The notes beneath the pieces are model-generated. The model was not told where the DNA came from. It saw nothing but the letters and a program-made list of their open reading frames with translations, and did no database searches. This document shows, one piece after another, positions 43,444-54,141 of a DNA stretch of 64,000 nt. Positions within the stretch are counted from its first letter, which is position 1; every line of letters begins with the position of its first letter. Source of the DNA: Pseudomonadota bacterium (GTDB taxonomy: Bacteria; Pseudomonadota; Alphaproteobacteria; Rhodobacterales; Rhodobacteraceae); NCBI GenBank assembly GCA_021779835.1, contig JAJXZX010000001.1:62001-126000 (forward strand), written 5' to 3'. Made by a program: the position numbers and the translations under genes.

Positions 43444-45387
43444 TTGTATCGCTCTATCGTTGCCGCCCTCACCGTTCTGATGCTGGCCGCACCGACTGGC
43501 GCCCAGACGGCTGACCCAGAGGTGGCCGCCATGACCGAGGCGCTGCAACTGGTGGATCAGCAGAACTGGGACGCAGCCGAGGCCTCGGCCCGCCCTGCCG
43601 GACAGCTTGGCATCGACATCGTGGAATGGAGCCGCCTGCGCGCGGGCGACGGGCAGTTTGCTGACTACATCTCATTCCAGCAGCGCCATCCTGATTGGCC
43701 CGGCATGGCCTATCTGCAGATCAAGGGCGAGGGCACGATTACCGCCGACACGCCGCCGGATCAGGTGATTGCCTATTTCGCGAAACAAGATCCGCGCACG
43801 GCACCGGGCTCATTGGCCCTGCAAGCCGCCCTTCAGGCCAAGGGGCGTACCAAGGATGCGCAGGCAGAGGCCGTCCGCGCCTGGCTCTCGCTGACCTATA
43901 GCGCGGCGGATCAGGCCACGCAGCTTGCCGCCTTTCCCACCGCATTGAACCCGCTTAACGATCGGCGGCTCAACACACTGCTGTGGCGCGGGCAATTGGC
44001 CAGTGCGGCGCAGATGCTCCCCCTCGCCTCGATCGACACGCAGGCGCTGGCACGCGCGCGCATTGCCTTGCAGGCTGGCGCCAAGGGCGTTGACGGCATT
44101 GTCGCTGCCGTCCCAAAGGCACTGACGAATGACGCGGGCCTTGCCCATGATCGCTTTGTGTTTCGCTTTAACCACGGCAACTACGATGGAGCCGCGGCCC
44201 TTATTCTGGAACGCTCGACATCGGCCAATGCTTTGGGCGATCCGGCGGCTTGGGCGAACATGCGCGCACGGCTGGCGCGGCACGATATGGTTGGCGGCGA
44301 TGCGACGCGGGCCTACCGCATCGCTACGAACGACTATCTGACCTCTGGCGCGGATTTCGCCGATCTGGAGTTTCTGGCTGGCTACATTGCCCTGCAAAAG
44401 CTGCACGACCCCAAAACCGCGCTTCGGCATTTCCGCAACCTTAGCAAAGGCGTGACCACCGCGATCAGCCTGTCGCGCGCCGCCTATTGGGAGGGTCGCG
44501 CCAACGACGCTGCGGGCGACACCGCCGCCGCGCGCAAGGCCTATGCCGATGGGGCGCAATTCCAAACCGCGTTTTACGGATTGCTTTGTGCAGAAAAGCT
44601 TGGCCAGCCGCTTGACGCAAAACTGCTGGGCGGCGAGCCGTTGCCAGAGTGGCGCCGCGCCGCCTTTCTGAACAGCTCCGTCTTGCAAGCGGCACTATTG
44701 TTGCGGAAATCCGGCGACACCCGGCACGCAAAGTGGTTCTTTCTGCGCGTGGCAGATGGGCTGGATGGCACGGGCCTAAGCGAACTCGCCAGCATGGCCG
44801 CCGATCTGAACGCGCCCAACATCGGCCTGCTCGTCGCCAAGCGGGCAGCAGATCATGGTATCATCCTGCCCCGCGCCTATTTCCCGCTGACCAGCCTTGC
44901 CAACGCCAAGCTGCCCGTGTCCAACGATCTCGCCCTGGCAATCGCCCGCCGGGAAAGTGAGTTTGACGAGACGGTCATCAGCCCCGCCGGTGCGCGCGGC
45001 CTGATGCAGGTGATGCCCGCCACGGCAAAGCGGATGTCGGATGCCGCAGGTCTGCCCTATGACGAGGCGAAGCTGACGAAGGACGGCGTGTATAACGCCA
45101 CGCTGGGCAGCGCGTATCTGGCCAAGCTGATCGACCAATTCGGCCCGGCGCTGACGCTCGTCGCCTCTGGCTATAACGCCGGGCCCAACCGCGCGGTGGC
45201 GTGGATCAACCAGTTGGGCGACCCGAGAACCCCCGCTGTGGACCCGATCGACTGGATCGAAGCGGTGCCGTTTGCCGAAACCCGCGACTACATCATGCGC
45301 GTCTCGGAAAGCTACGAGGTTTACCGCAGCAAACTGGCGGGAAAATCGCTGCCGATCCGGCTTACGGCTGAATTGAAGGGTCAGTGA
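43444..45387 (+). CDS. slt: Soluble lytic murein transglycosylase
   Basis: A 647-residue periplasmic enzyme. A signal peptide occupies about residues 1-20 (ending GAQ before TAD). A long alpha-helical superhelix (about 25-480) precedes the C-terminal SLT domain with catalytic Glu504 in [18 protein letters not shown], then [10 protein letters not shown] and [10 protein letters not shown]. It cleaves peptidoglycan from chain ends. The start codon is TTG; no in-frame ATG precedes the signal peptide. Its 3' end overlaps the convergent permease gene by 26 bases. Confidence 0.93.
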   Translation: MYRSIVAALTVLMLAAPTGAQTADPEVAAMTEALQLVDQQNWDAAEASARPAGQLGIDIVEWSRLRAGDGQFADYISFQQRHPDWPGMAYLQIKGEGTITADTPPDQVIAYFAKQDPRTAPGSLALQAALQAKGRTKDAQAEAVRAWLSLTYSAADQATQLAAFPTALNPLNDRRLNTLLWRGQLASAAQMLPLASIDTQALARARIALQAGAKGVDGIVAAVPKALTNDAGLAHDRFVFRFNHGNYDGAAALILERSTSANALGDPAAWANMRARLARHDMVGGDATRAYRIATNDYLTSGADFADLEFLAGYIALQKLHDPKTALRHFRNLSKGVTTAISLSRAAYWEGRANDAAGDTAAARKAYADGAQFQTAFYGLLCAEKLGQPLDAKLLGGEPLPEWRRAAFLNSSVLQAALLLRKSGDTRHAKWFFLRVADGLDGTGLSELASMAADLNAPNIGLLVAKRAADHGIILPRAYFPLTSLANAKLPVSNDLALAIARRESEFDETVISPAGARGLMQVMPATAKRMSDAAGLPYDEAKLTKDGVYNATLGSAYLAKLIDQFGPALTLVASGYNAGPNRAVAWINQLGDPRTPAVDPIDWIEAVPFAETRDYIMRVSESYEVYRSKLAGKSLPIRLTAELKGQ

Positions 45388-46261
45388 CCACCGGCACATG
45401 CTTCACCCGCGCGCGCCACAGGGTGAACAGGCCCGCGCTTACCACCACCACCGCGCCGATCACCGTGTTCAGGTGCAGTGCATCGCCAAAGATCGTCATG
45501 CCCAGGATGGTGGCAAAGATCAGTTGCAGGAAGGCGAACGGCTGAATCGCGCTCGCCTCCGCTACTTCAAAGGCGCGGATCAACAGCCAGTGCCCCGATA
45601 CCGCAGTGCAGCACAAAAGCGCCATCAGGAACCAGTCCAGCCCGCTCATCGGTTGCCAGAACCAGACACCCACCGCCGTCATCGCCACCGCGCCCGAGAC
45701 GCCGGTCCAGAAGAAACTGACCGCCGCCGCATCCTTGCGCGCCACATAGCGCGTCAACAACCCGTAAAGCGCGAACATAAAGGCCGACAGCAGCGGCAGT
45801 AGCGCCCAGGGCGAAAAGACCGTCACGCCAGGCTCCAGGATGATCAGCACCCCGACAAACCCGATGCCGATCGCCGTCCACCGCCGCCAACCGACTGTTT
45901 CACCCAACACCGGGCCAGACAGGGCCGCGACCAGCAGGGGGTAGGAGGTGAAAACCGAATGGGTCTCCACCAGCCCAAGCTTGGTGAAGGCGATCACCAT
46001 GATGACGACCTCGGCGGCCAGCAACAATCCGCGGAAAATCTGCACGCCGGGCTGCTTGGTTGCCACCGCGCGCCGCAAGCCGCCCTTGCCACGCGCTGAC
46101 ATCGCCACCACGAAGGCCGCGAAGAACCAGTAGCGGATCATCACCACCATATAGACGTTGTAGGTGCCGCCAAGATGCCGCGACAGCGCGTCTTGCAGCG
46201 CAAAGATCACCGTAACCGCGATCATCAGAAGGATGCCAAGGCGGGTGTTCTGTTCGGTCAT
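45362..46261 (-). CDS. EamA/DMT-superfamily transporter
   Basis: A 299-residue inner-membrane protein with about ten hydrophobic segments in two repeated EamA halves (first half: LGILLMIAVTVIFALQDALS; second: WALLPLLSAFMFALYGLLTR). Substrate not known; relatives export amino acids or metabolites. The start at 46261 overlaps the stop of the upstream mnmD by four bases, so the transporter is translated from the mnmD message. The C-terminus overlaps slt on the other strand. Confidence 0.88.
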   Translation of the reverse strand: MTEQNTRLGILLMIAVTVIFALQDALSRHLGGTYNVYMVVMIRYWFFAAFVVAMSARGKGGLRRAVATKQPGVQIFRGLLLAAEVVIMVIAFTKLGLVETHSVFTSYPLLVAALSGPVLGETVGWRRWTAIGIGFVGVLIILEPGVTVFSPWALLPLLSAFMFALYGLLTRYVARKDAAAVSFFWTGVSGAVAMTAVGVWFWQPMSGLDWFLMALLCCTAVSGHWLLIRAFEVAEASAIQPFAFLQLIFATILGMTIFGDALHLNTVIGAVVVVSAGLFTLWRARVKHVPVVTDPSIQP

Positions 46262-46941
46262 CTGATGTCCAGCCAGCCTGCGGTCATATGTCGTTTGTGA
46301 CCATGACCCTGGCGCCGCTCTACCTGAAATCCTGCCGCCTGCAACCCTCTGCGCACGAAACCCGCTGCCGTGTAGGTGGCAAACGTGCCGCCGGGCGCGG
46401 TATGGGCCGCAACCTCTGCAATCAGCGCCTCTGACCACAGCTCTGGGTTCTTTGCGGGCGAGAAGCCGTCGAGGAACCACGCATCGGCGCGGCCCTGCCA
46501 GCGCGGCACCATCTGCCGCGCGTCGCCGATCACCACCTCAACCACCATCCCCGACAGGTCAAACTGCCGCTTGCCCGCTGACCACGCCGCCAGAAACGGC
46601 GCCGCCACCGCCTCTGCCTCGGGAAACGCCGCCAACGCGCGCGCAATATCCGTGGCCGCCATCGGGAACGCCTCAAAGCTGGTGTAACGGAGCGGCGCCA
46701 CTCCTCCCGAATGCTGCCACGCAATAAGGGTGGCGAGCATGTTCAGCCCGGTGCCAAAGCCCAGCTCTGCGATGTGAAAGCCGGGCGCAAACCGCTCCGG
46801 CAGACCATTTCCCGTCAGAAACACATGGCGCGTTTCGGCAAGCCCATCGGCAATCGAGAAATAGGGGTCGTCGAACCGCGTCGAGACGGGGATCCCCCCG
46901 TCGCGCCAATCAAGTTCTGCCTGCTGGTCGGTTGCGCTCAT
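46258..46941 (-). CDS. mnmD: tRNA 5-methylaminomethyl-2-thiouridine methyltransferase MnmD
   Basis: A 227-residue SAM methyltransferase equal to the N-terminal domain of E. coli MnmC. The opening AELDWRDGGIPVSTRFDDPY, the SAM loop AELGFGTGLNML and DAWFLDGFSPAKNPELWS are diagnostic. It adds the last methyl in mnm5s2U34 of tRNA. It stands alone, without the fused FAD oxidase of MnmC; an FAD oxidoreductase gene lies divergently next door. The frame opens 57 codons upstream but MSATDQQ is the likely start. Confidence 0.92.
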   Translation of the reverse strand: MSATDQQAELDWRDGGIPVSTRFDDPYFSIADGLAETRHVFLTGNGLPERFAPGFHIAELGFGTGLNMLATLIAWQHSGGVAPLRYTSFEAFPMAATDIARALAAFPEAEAVAAPFLAAWSAGKRQFDLSGMVVEVVIGDARQMVPRWQGRADAWFLDGFSPAKNPELWSEALIAEVAAHTAPGGTFATYTAAGFVRRGLQAAGFQVERRQGHGHKRHMTAGWLDIR

Positions 46942-46988
46942 ATGCCCTAAACCCCGGATCGGCGCGACACTGACGAAGGGCGGGCGAA

Positions 46989-48032
46989 ATGGCAACGGCG
47001 GACGTGACGGTAATGGGCGGCGGTATCTTCGGACTGGCCGTGGCTCATACCTGTGCCACGCGCGGCGCACGCGTGCGGCTGATCGAGGCCCGCGCCATCG
47101 GTGCTGGGTCAAGCGGTGGTCTGGTCGGCGCGCTTGCCCCCCATGTGCCGGAAAACTGGAACGACAAGAAACAGTTTCAGCTGGAAAGCCTTTTGATGTC
47201 AGAACCCTACTGGCGCGAGATCGAGGCGGCGACCGGCCTTTCCACCGGCTACGCTCGCCTTGGCCGCTTGCAACCGCTGAACGACGATCGCGCGGTGGAC
47301 TTGGCGCAAGCGCGCGCCGGAACGGCCACCGAAATATGGGGAACGCGGGCCGAGTGGCGGGTCGAGCCGATCACCACCCAGCCAAACTGGGCGCCCGCCT
47401 CCGCGACCGGCCTGATGATCCGCGACACGCTCAGCGCGCGGATGCACCCGCGCCTGGCCGCTGCCGCCTTGGCCGCGGCGCTGCGGGCCTTGGGTGGCGA
47501 CATCGTGCTGGGCGAAGGCGAGGCGCAAGGGGTCGTGGTTTGGGCCACTGGTCACGCCGGACTTGTCGATCTTTCTGCGGCGCTGGGGCGCAATGTCGGC
47601 AATGGCGTCAAGGGTCAGTCGCTGACGCTGCAACACGACGCGCGCGATCTGCCGCAGCTTTTTGTGGACGGGTTGCACATCGTGCCCCATGCCGATGGCA
47701 CCGTCGCCATCGGCTCCACCAGCGAGCGCGCGTTCGACGCCCCCGACACCACCGACGCGCAGCTTGACGCCCTGCACGGGCGCGCCATCGCGGCCTGCCC
47801 CACCCTAACCGGCGCGCCTGTGGTGGAGCGTTGGGCCGGCGTCCGCCCCCGCGCCGCGACGCGTGCGCCAATGCTGGGGCCGTGGCCCGACAAGCCGGGT
47901 CATTTCATTGCCAACGGCGGTTTTAAAATCGGCTTTGGCATCGCCCCGAAGGTTGGCGAGGTGATGACGGACCTTATCCTTGAAGGGCGCGACACGATCC
48001 CTGCCGGGTTCCGCGTCGAGGCAAGCCTTTGA
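46989..48032 (+). CDS. FAD-dependent oxidoreductase, likely the MnmC oxidase half
   Basis: A 347-residue DAO-family flavoprotein with the dinucleotide motif VMGGGIFGLAVAHTCATRG at the N-terminus, AGSSGGLVGALAPHVPENWN near residues 40-60, and a C-terminal GVRPRAATRAPMLGPWPD segment resembling MnmC's second domain. In MnmC this domain removes the carboxymethyl group from cmnm5U. I infer the same because mnmD is divergent and only 47 bases away; a glycine-oxidase-type role is the alternative. No signal peptide. Confidence 0.82.
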   Translation: MATADVTVMGGGIFGLAVAHTCATRGARVRLIEARAIGAGSSGGLVGALAPHVPENWNDKKQFQLESLLMSEPYWREIEAATGLSTGYARLGRLQPLNDDRAVDLAQARAGTATEIWGTRAEWRVEPITTQPNWAPASATGLMIRDTLSARMHPRLAAAALAAALRALGGDIVLGEGEAQGVVVWATGHAGLVDLSAALGRNVGNGVKGQSLTLQHDARDLPQLFVDGLHIVPHADGTVAIGSTSERAFDAPDTTDAQLDALHGRAIAACPTLTGAPVVERWAGVRPRAATRAPMLGPWPDKPGHFIANGGFKIGFGIAPKVGEVMTDLILEGRDTIPAGFRVEASL

Positions 48033-48044
48033 TCGGGCAAGCCC

Positions 48045-48563
48045 TCAACCCAGCCGTTTAATCGCGTCTTTCATGCGGAAAGCGGGCTCGCCCGCCCGCG
48101 TCCACAGCAACCGGCCTTGCCACAGGGCAAAGATCATCGCGGCGCTGTCATGCTTTTTGGCCGGGTTCCCCGACAGCCGCGTCGCAAGCGCGGTTTCCAC
48201 CTGCGTGCGCCACGCCTCTGCCCGCGCGCGCAAGTCGGCATCGCGCATATTGGCGGCCAGCACTGCAATCTCGGCCTCCTGATCGTTACCGATCAGCTTC
48301 AGCAGCACCGCCACACCCTTCGCCGCCAGCGGCGCCTCGGTTTCCGCCGCCGCCGTCTGCGCGGTCAGCCGATCCCAACCGTCCAATAGCGCGACCTGCA
48401 CCATGCCATCCCGTGTGCCGAACCGTTGCGCCAGAGTAGAGGCGGCAAGGCCCGTCGCCTGTGCGACAGAGGCGAACGACACCGCCTTTTCCCCGCCCTC
48501 CGCCAACAAGACGCGAAGGCGGGCATGGATCGCTTCATCCGGAATGGTGCGAGCGCGTGACAT
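48045..48563 (-). CDS. TetR/AcrR family transcriptional regulator
   Basis: A 172-residue one-domain regulator. The N-terminal helix-turn-helix (VSFASVAQATGLAASTLAQRF, about residues 26-45) is of the TetR kind, followed by an all-helical ligand/dimer domain. The ATG at 48563 is used; ATG at 48584 with AGGA just before it would add seven residues. Target genes are unknown; it faces the 3' end of the FAD oxidoreductase gene and lies downstream of rnhA. Confidence 0.8.
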   Translation of the reverse strand: MSRARTIPDEAIHARLRVLLAEGGEKAVSFASVAQATGLAASTLAQRFGTRDGMVQVALLDGWDRLTAQTAAAETEAPLAAKGVAVLLKLIGNDQEAEIAVLAANMRDADLRARAEAWRTQVETALATRLSGNPAKKHDSAAMIFALWQGRLLWTRAGEPAFRMKDAIKRLG

Positions 48564-48633
48564 GGCTCGACTGTAGGCGAACATTAATTCCTGTAAACCC
48601 GCGAAAGGGCCGCAGGCCAGCGATTGCCTCACA

Positions 48634-49095
48634 TCAGGCGGATTTCGGCTTGAACGGCGCCATCCCGGCGCGCGCAAGCTCATCAGCACGCTCGTTTTCC
48701 GCGTGGCCCGCGTGGCCCTTGATCCATTGCCACTTCACCTGATGCACCGCCTGTGCCGCATCCAGACGGCGCCAAAGATCCTCATTCTTCACCGGCTTGT
48801 TGGTGGAGGTCTTCCAACCCTTGCGCTTCCAGCCGAACATCCATTCGGTAATGCCGTTCTTCACATAGGCACTGTCGGTGACGATGGTGATCTCGGACGC
48901 CCGCGCCAAGGCTTCCAGCGCGGAAATCGCGGCCATCAACTCCATCCGGTTATTCGTGGTCAAGGCCTCACCACCGGACAGGGCGCGCTCTTTCACCACC
49001 GCCCCGCCATCGCGGGCAAGCATCAAGACGCCCCAGCCTCCGGGGCCGGGATTGCCACTGCAGGCACCGTCGGTATAGGCGAAAAGCTCTGGCAT
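48634..49095 (-). CDS. rnhA: Ribonuclease HI
   Basis: A 153-residue type 1 RNase H. Catalytic acids are visible: Asp9 in [16 protein letters not shown], Glu52 in [10 protein letters not shown], Asp74 in [11 protein letters not shown], plus the late Asp in NERADELAR; the basic handle loop [11 protein letters not shown] is also there. It degrades the RNA of RNA-DNA hybrids. With rnhB at 23862, the organism has both RNase H types. Same strand as ispH, 59 bases downstream of it. Confidence 0.96.
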   Translation of the reverse strand: MPELFAYTDGACSGNPGPGGWGVLMLARDGGAVVKERALSGGEALTTNNRMELMAAISALEALARASEITIVTDSAYVKNGITEWMFGWKRKGWKTSTNKPVKNEDLWRRLDAAQAVHQVKWQWIKGHAGHAENERADELARAGMAPFKPKSA

Positions 49096-49154
49096 CTGGT
49101 CCTCCGTCGCGCGGTCTTAGGGCGCGCGCCCGGGGGCGTCAATCGCGGGCGGGC

Positions 49155-50105
<951 letters not shown>

Positions 50106-50230
50106 ATCTGGGTCCGCCGAGGTCTCTGGATCAAGCCAGAGGTAAGGCGACCGGGGCGATAGGTCCAGCCCATGTGCTGACCCGGACCGATTTGGCCCGG
50201 ATCAGCCTCGCTTGATTGGCCGACAGGGGC

Positions 50231-50803
50231 TCAGTTCCCCTCGGCCACTATCTCATCCCGTTCAACGCGCGGCTCGCGCGGGGGGCGCCCGATCACGTCG
50301 CGCAACTCGTCCAGTTCGATGAAGTTGTCGGCCTGACGGCGCAGTTCATCGGCGATCATCGGCGGTTGGCTACGGATCGTTGATACCACAGACACGCGAA
50401 CGCCTTGACGCTGCAGGCTTTCGACCAACGGCCGGAAATCGCCGTCGCCAGAGAACAGCACAATGTGATCGACATGCGGTGCCAGTTCCATGGCGTTGAC
50501 CGTCAACTCGATATCCATGTTGCCCTTGACCTTCCGTCGGCCTTGGCTGTCGGTGTACTCTTTGGCGGTCTTGGTCACCATCGAGAAGCCGTTGTAGTGC
50601 AGCCAGTCAACCAGAGGACGAATCGGCGAATACTCGTCATTCTCAAGCAGAGCGGTGTAGTAGAACGCCCGCAAAAGCTTGCCGCGCCGCATGAATTCCT
50701 GTCTCAGCAGTTTGTAGTCGATATCGAACCCAAGCGCCTTTGCCGCGGCGTAAAGGTTTGATCCGTCAATAAACAATGCTAATCTGTCGTCTTTGTAAAA
50801 CAT
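50231..50803 (-). CDS. NYN-domain (LabA/DUF88-like) putative ribonuclease
   Basis: A 190-residue NYN/PIN-like protein. Acidic metal-site motifs are visible: ALFIDGSNLYAAAKAL near the N-terminus, KGNMDIELTVNAMEL in the middle, and FSGDGDFRPLVESLQRQGVR with a DGD. The family is predicted to cleave RNA; LabA members in cyanobacteria affect gene expression. AAGGA eight bases before the ATG at 50803 supports the start. Divergent from folK. Confidence 0.87.
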   Translation of the reverse strand: MFYKDDRLALFIDGSNLYAAAKALGFDIDYKLLRQEFMRRGKLLRAFYYTALLENDEYSPIRPLVDWLHYNGFSMVTKTAKEYTDSQGRRKVKGNMDIELTVNAMELAPHVDHIVLFSGDGDFRPLVESLQRQGVRVSVVSTIRSQPPMIADELRRQADNFIELDELRDVIGRPPREPRVERDEIVAEGN

Positions 50804-50931
50804 ATGAAATCCTTTCAATATCGCACCTGCGCAACCCATTTTCGATCGTGGTGGCCATCAAAATGGATTTCGTTGAAAGTGGAGCACTTTTAATATTGGA
50901 AAAATCTGCGCCTGCAAAGGGTCCTAAACCA

Positions 50932-51522
50932 ATGGATCACATCGCCACCCAACCGGATATGCGGCAACTCATAGCGCTCGGCGGCAACCAACCCTCCGCC
51001 GTGGGGGATCCGGCGCAGACCCTTCATGCCGCAATAAAACAGATTTCCTTTTTGGGAGTTGAGGTTGAGCGTGTAAGCACGTTCTACCAAACCCCCAGCT
51101 TTCCGCCCGGCTCTGGTCGCGACTTTGTGAACGCTGCGATTGCCGTGCGCTCCGGTCTCGCCGCGCCGGACCTGCTGGCGCTTCTTCACGAGGTTGAGCG
51201 GCACTTTGGCCGGGAACGCCTGCATCGGTGGGGTGCGCGCACGTTAGACCTCGACCTGATTGCCGATGGCGACCGGATCGTCCCCGACGCCGCTACCTTC
51301 GATCATTGGCGCGGCCTTACGCTGGACCAACAGAAAACCGAGGCGCCAACGCAACTGATCCTGCCACACCCGCGCCTGCAAGACCGCGCTTTCGTGCTGG
51401 TGCCGCTGGCCGACATCGCGCCTGATTGGCGCCATCCGGTGTTGGGGCTGACCGTGCTGGAAATGCTCGCGCGTCTGCCCGCCGAAGAACGCGCCGAGGT
51501 GCGTCCGATCGGCGCGTCGTAG
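50932..51522 (+). CDS. folK: 2-amino-4-hydroxy-6-hydroxymethyldihydropteridine pyrophosphokinase
   Basis: A 196-residue HPPK that pyrophosphorylates the pterin before dihydropteroate formation. LIALGGNQP opens the fold, VSTFYQTPSFPPGSG and FVNAAIAV follow, and HRWGARTLDLDLIADG is the ATP/Mg signature. Start uncertain: ATG at 50932 (used) or 50959; the frame is open from 50776. It stands alone; no folP or folB in view. A promoter-like element follows for rpoZ. Confidence 0.93.
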   Translation: MDHIATQPDMRQLIALGGNQPSAVGDPAQTLHAAIKQISFLGVEVERVSTFYQTPSFPPGSGRDFVNAAIAVRSGLAAPDLLALLHEVERHFGRERLHRWGARTLDLDLIADGDRIVPDAATFDHWRGLTLDQQKTEAPTQLILPHPRLQDRAFVLVPLADIAPDWRHPVLGLTVLEMLARLPAEERAEVRPIGAS

Positions 51523-51539
51523 GCTGGCGGATTCTGTGC

Positions 51540-51568
51540 TTGTCAAGGGTCATGTGAAGGCTTAAACA
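51540..51568 (+). promoter_or_regulatory. Candidate sigma-70 promoter of rpoZ
   Basis: TTGTCA (51540-51545) and TAAACA (51563-51568) are separated by 17 bases and lie about 40 bases upstream of the rpoZ start, right after folK. It would drive at least rpoZ and rsh. Confidence 0.4.
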
Positions 51569-51605
51569 GCACCCTCTATGCCCCCAATACGAATTGGAGT
51601 CGCTT

Positions 51606-51959
51606 ATGGCCCGCGTGACGGTCGAAGATTGCGTTGACAAAGTTCCGAACCGGTTCGAGCTGGTTATGCTTGCCGCCCACCGTGCGCGCGAGATCCAGTC
51701 GGGCTCGCCCGTCACGGTCGACCGCGACAACGACAAGAACCCGGTCGTCAGCCTGCGCGAAATCGCAGACGAGACGCAATCGGCAAGCGCCCTGCGCGAA
51801 CGGATGATCGAGAGCCATCAGACTCAGATCGAAATCGACGAACCCGAAGAAGACGCCATGGCGCTTCTGATGGGCGGCGAGGCGGATCGCCCGAGTCAGG
51901 ACGACATGTCGGAGGAAAAGCTCCTGCGTGCCTTGATGCAAGCGCAAGGGCAAGATTGA
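51606..51959 (+). CDS. rpoZ: RNA polymerase omega subunit
   Basis: A 117-residue omega subunit. [20 protein letters not shown] and [12 protein letters not shown], with [10 protein letters not shown] after, match the conserved core that clamps beta-prime and forms part of a ppGpp site. The acidic C-terminal extension (about 80-117) is usual in Rhodobacterales. The start is the second possible codon, five codons inside the open frame. rsh follows 34 bases later, a common pairing. Confidence 0.96.
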   Translation: MARVTVEDCVDKVPNRFELVMLAAHRAREIQSGSPVTVDRDNDKNPVVSLREIADETQSASALRERMIESHQTQIEIDEPEEDAMALLMGGEADRPSQDDMSEEKLLRALMQAQGQD

Positions 51960-51993
51960 GGGGCGTCAAACCCCCGTTGAGGATGCGGACCGG

Positions 51994-54117
51994 ATGATCG
52001 ACGTCGAAGACCTGATCGCCCTTGTCCGCAACTACAATCCACGGACAAATGCTGACCTCATCCGGCAGGCCTATCTTTACGGCCGCAAGATGCACACCGG
52101 CCAACTGCGCCACTCGGGCGAGGAATATTTCACTCACCCGGTGGCGGTCGCCGCGATCCTGACCGAGCAGATGCTGGATGATGCCACGATCATCACCGCA
52201 TTGCTGCACGACACCATCGAGGACACCAAATCGACCTTCGCCGAAGTGGCAGAGCTGTTTGGCGAGGAAATCGCCGAGCTTGTCGATGGCGTGACCAAGC
52301 TGACCAACCTGCAACTGTCCTCGTCCGAGGCGAAGCAGGCCGAAAACTTCCGCAAGCTGCTGATCGCCATGTCGAAAGACCTGCGCGTTATCTTGGTGAA
52401 GCTCGCCGACCGCCTGCACAACATGCGCACGATCAAATCGCTGCCGCAGGAAAAGCAGATCCGCAAAGCGCGCGAGACGATGGATATCTTCGCGCCGCTG
52501 GCGGGGCGTATGGGCATGCAATGGATGCGCGAAGAGCTGGAGGACCTGTCCTTCCGCGTGCTGAACCCCGAAGGGCGCTCCTCGATCATCCGCCGCTTTA
52601 TCACGCTTCAGCGCGAAACGGGCGATGTGGTTCACCGCATTACCGCCGATATCCGGCTGGAACTGGAAAAGGCCGGAATCGAGGCCGATGTCTTTGGCCG
52701 CGCCAAAAAACCCTATTCCGTCTGGCGCAAGATGCAGGAGAAAAACCTCGCCTTCTCGCGCCTCTCCGACATCTATGGATTCCGCGTGATTACCGGGTCC
52801 GAGGCCGACTGCTACCGCGTTTTGGGCGTCATCCACCAACGCTGGCGCGCGGTGCCGGGCCGGTTCAAGGACTACATCAGCCAGCCGAAATCTAACGGCT
52901 ACCGCTCGATCCACACCACCGTGTCGGGTCGTGACGGCAAGCGGGTCGAGGTGCAGATCCGCACCCGCCAGATGAACGAAGTGGCAGAGGCCGGCGTTGC
53001 CGCGCATTGGTCCTACCGCGACGGCATCCGCGCGCAGAACCCCTTTGCCGTCGATCCGGCCAAGTGGATCACCACGCTGACCGAACGCTTTGCCGCAGAT
53101 GACGACCACGATGAATTCCTCGAGAACGTCAAGTTAGAGATGTATTCCGATCAGGTCTTCTGCTTCACGCCCAAAGGCGACGTGATCCAGTTGCCGCGTG
53201 GGGCGACTCCGCTCGACTACGCCTATGCCATCCACACCCGGATCGGAAACTCCTGCGTCTCGGCCAAGGTCGACGGCATCCGCGTGCCTTTGTGGACCCG
53301 CCTGAAGAACGGCCAGTCGATTGAGATCATCACCGCAGAAGGTCAGCGCCCGCAGGCAAGCTGGATCGACATCGTCGTGACCGGCCGCGCCAAAGCCGCG
53401 ATCCGGCGATCGTTGCGCGAAGAGGACAAGGGCCGTTTTGTCAAACTCGGGCAGGAACTGGCGCGCCTGGCCTTTGAACATGTCGGCAAGAAAGCGACCG
53501 ACAAGGCGCTGCGCACCGCCGCGCGCACGCTTGGCTTGATCGACGAAACCGAACTGCTCGCCCGCCTTGGCAGCGCCGAACTGACTGCGCGGCGCGTGGT
53601 CGAAACGCTTTATCCCGAACTTGCCAGCACCGCCTCGATTGATGAGGTGGACGCCAAGCGCCCGGTGGTCGGTCTTGACCCGAATCAGCCGTTCCGCCGC
53701 GCCAATTGCTGCCAGCCGGTGCCGGGTGAACGCATCGTTGGCATCACCTATCGCGGGCAGGGCGTCATCGTCCACTCCATCGATTGCCCCGCCTTGGCCG
53801 AGTTCGAGGAACAGCCCGAACGCTGGGTCGATCTGCACTGGACCGCTGGCCGCCACGCCGCGGTGCATACCGTCAGCCTCAACATGACCATATCCAACGA
53901 CGCGGGCGTTCTGGGGCGCCTTTGCACCCTGATCGGCGAGCAGAAGGCGAATATTTCCGACCTTCATTTTGTTGATAGAAAACCCGACTACTACCGCCTG
54001 ATCGTCGAGGTCGATCTGCGCGATGTGGAACATCTCCACACCGTGATGACAGCCCTTGAGGCGGAAAGTGACGTGGCTCAACTCGAACGATATCGGGATC
54101 TGAGCAGGAAGCCCTAA
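51994..54117 (+). CDS. rsh: Bifunctional (p)ppGpp synthetase/hydrolase Rsh
   Basis: A 707-residue RelA/SpoT homologue controlling the stringent response. The hydrolase HD pair His72-Asp73 (TALLHDTIEDT) is intact; the synthetase region (FRVITGSEADCYRVLG, GYRSIHTTV) is complete; TGS (about 385-445) and a C-terminal ACT domain (about 635-700) follow. Both activities are expected. It is the single RSH gene type of alphaproteobacteria, next to rpoZ. Confidence 0.96.
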   Translation: MIDVEDLIALVRNYNPRTNADLIRQAYLYGRKMHTGQLRHSGEEYFTHPVAVAAILTEQMLDDATIITALLHDTIEDTKSTFAEVAELFGEEIAELVDGVTKLTNLQLSSSEAKQAENFRKLLIAMSKDLRVILVKLADRLHNMRTIKSLPQEKQIRKARETMDIFAPLAGRMGMQWMREELEDLSFRVLNPEGRSSIIRRFITLQRETGDVVHRITADIRLELEKAGIEADVFGRAKKPYSVWRKMQEKNLAFSRLSDIYGFRVITGSEADCYRVLGVIHQRWRAVPGRFKDYISQPKSNGYRSIHTTVSGRDGKRVEVQIRTRQMNEVAEAGVAAHWSYRDGIRAQNPFAVDPAKWITTLTERFAADDDHDEFLENVKLEMYSDQVFCFTPKGDVIQLPRGATPLDYAYAIHTRIGNSCVSAKVDGIRVPLWTRLKNGQSIEIITAEGQRPQASWIDIVVTGRAKAAIRRSLREEDKGRFVKLGQELARLAFEHVGKKATDKALRTAARTLGLIDETELLARLGSAELTARRVVETLYPELASTASIDEVDAKRPVVGLDPNQPFRRANCCQPVPGERIVGITYRGQGVIVHSIDCPALAEFEEQPERWVDLHWTAGRHAAVHTVSLNMTISNDAGVLGRLCTLIGEQKANISDLHFVDRKPDYYRLIVEVDLRDVEHLHTVMTALEAESDVAQLERYRDLSRKP

Positions 54118-54141
54118 GGCACCGGGCAAAAGGATCGACGG

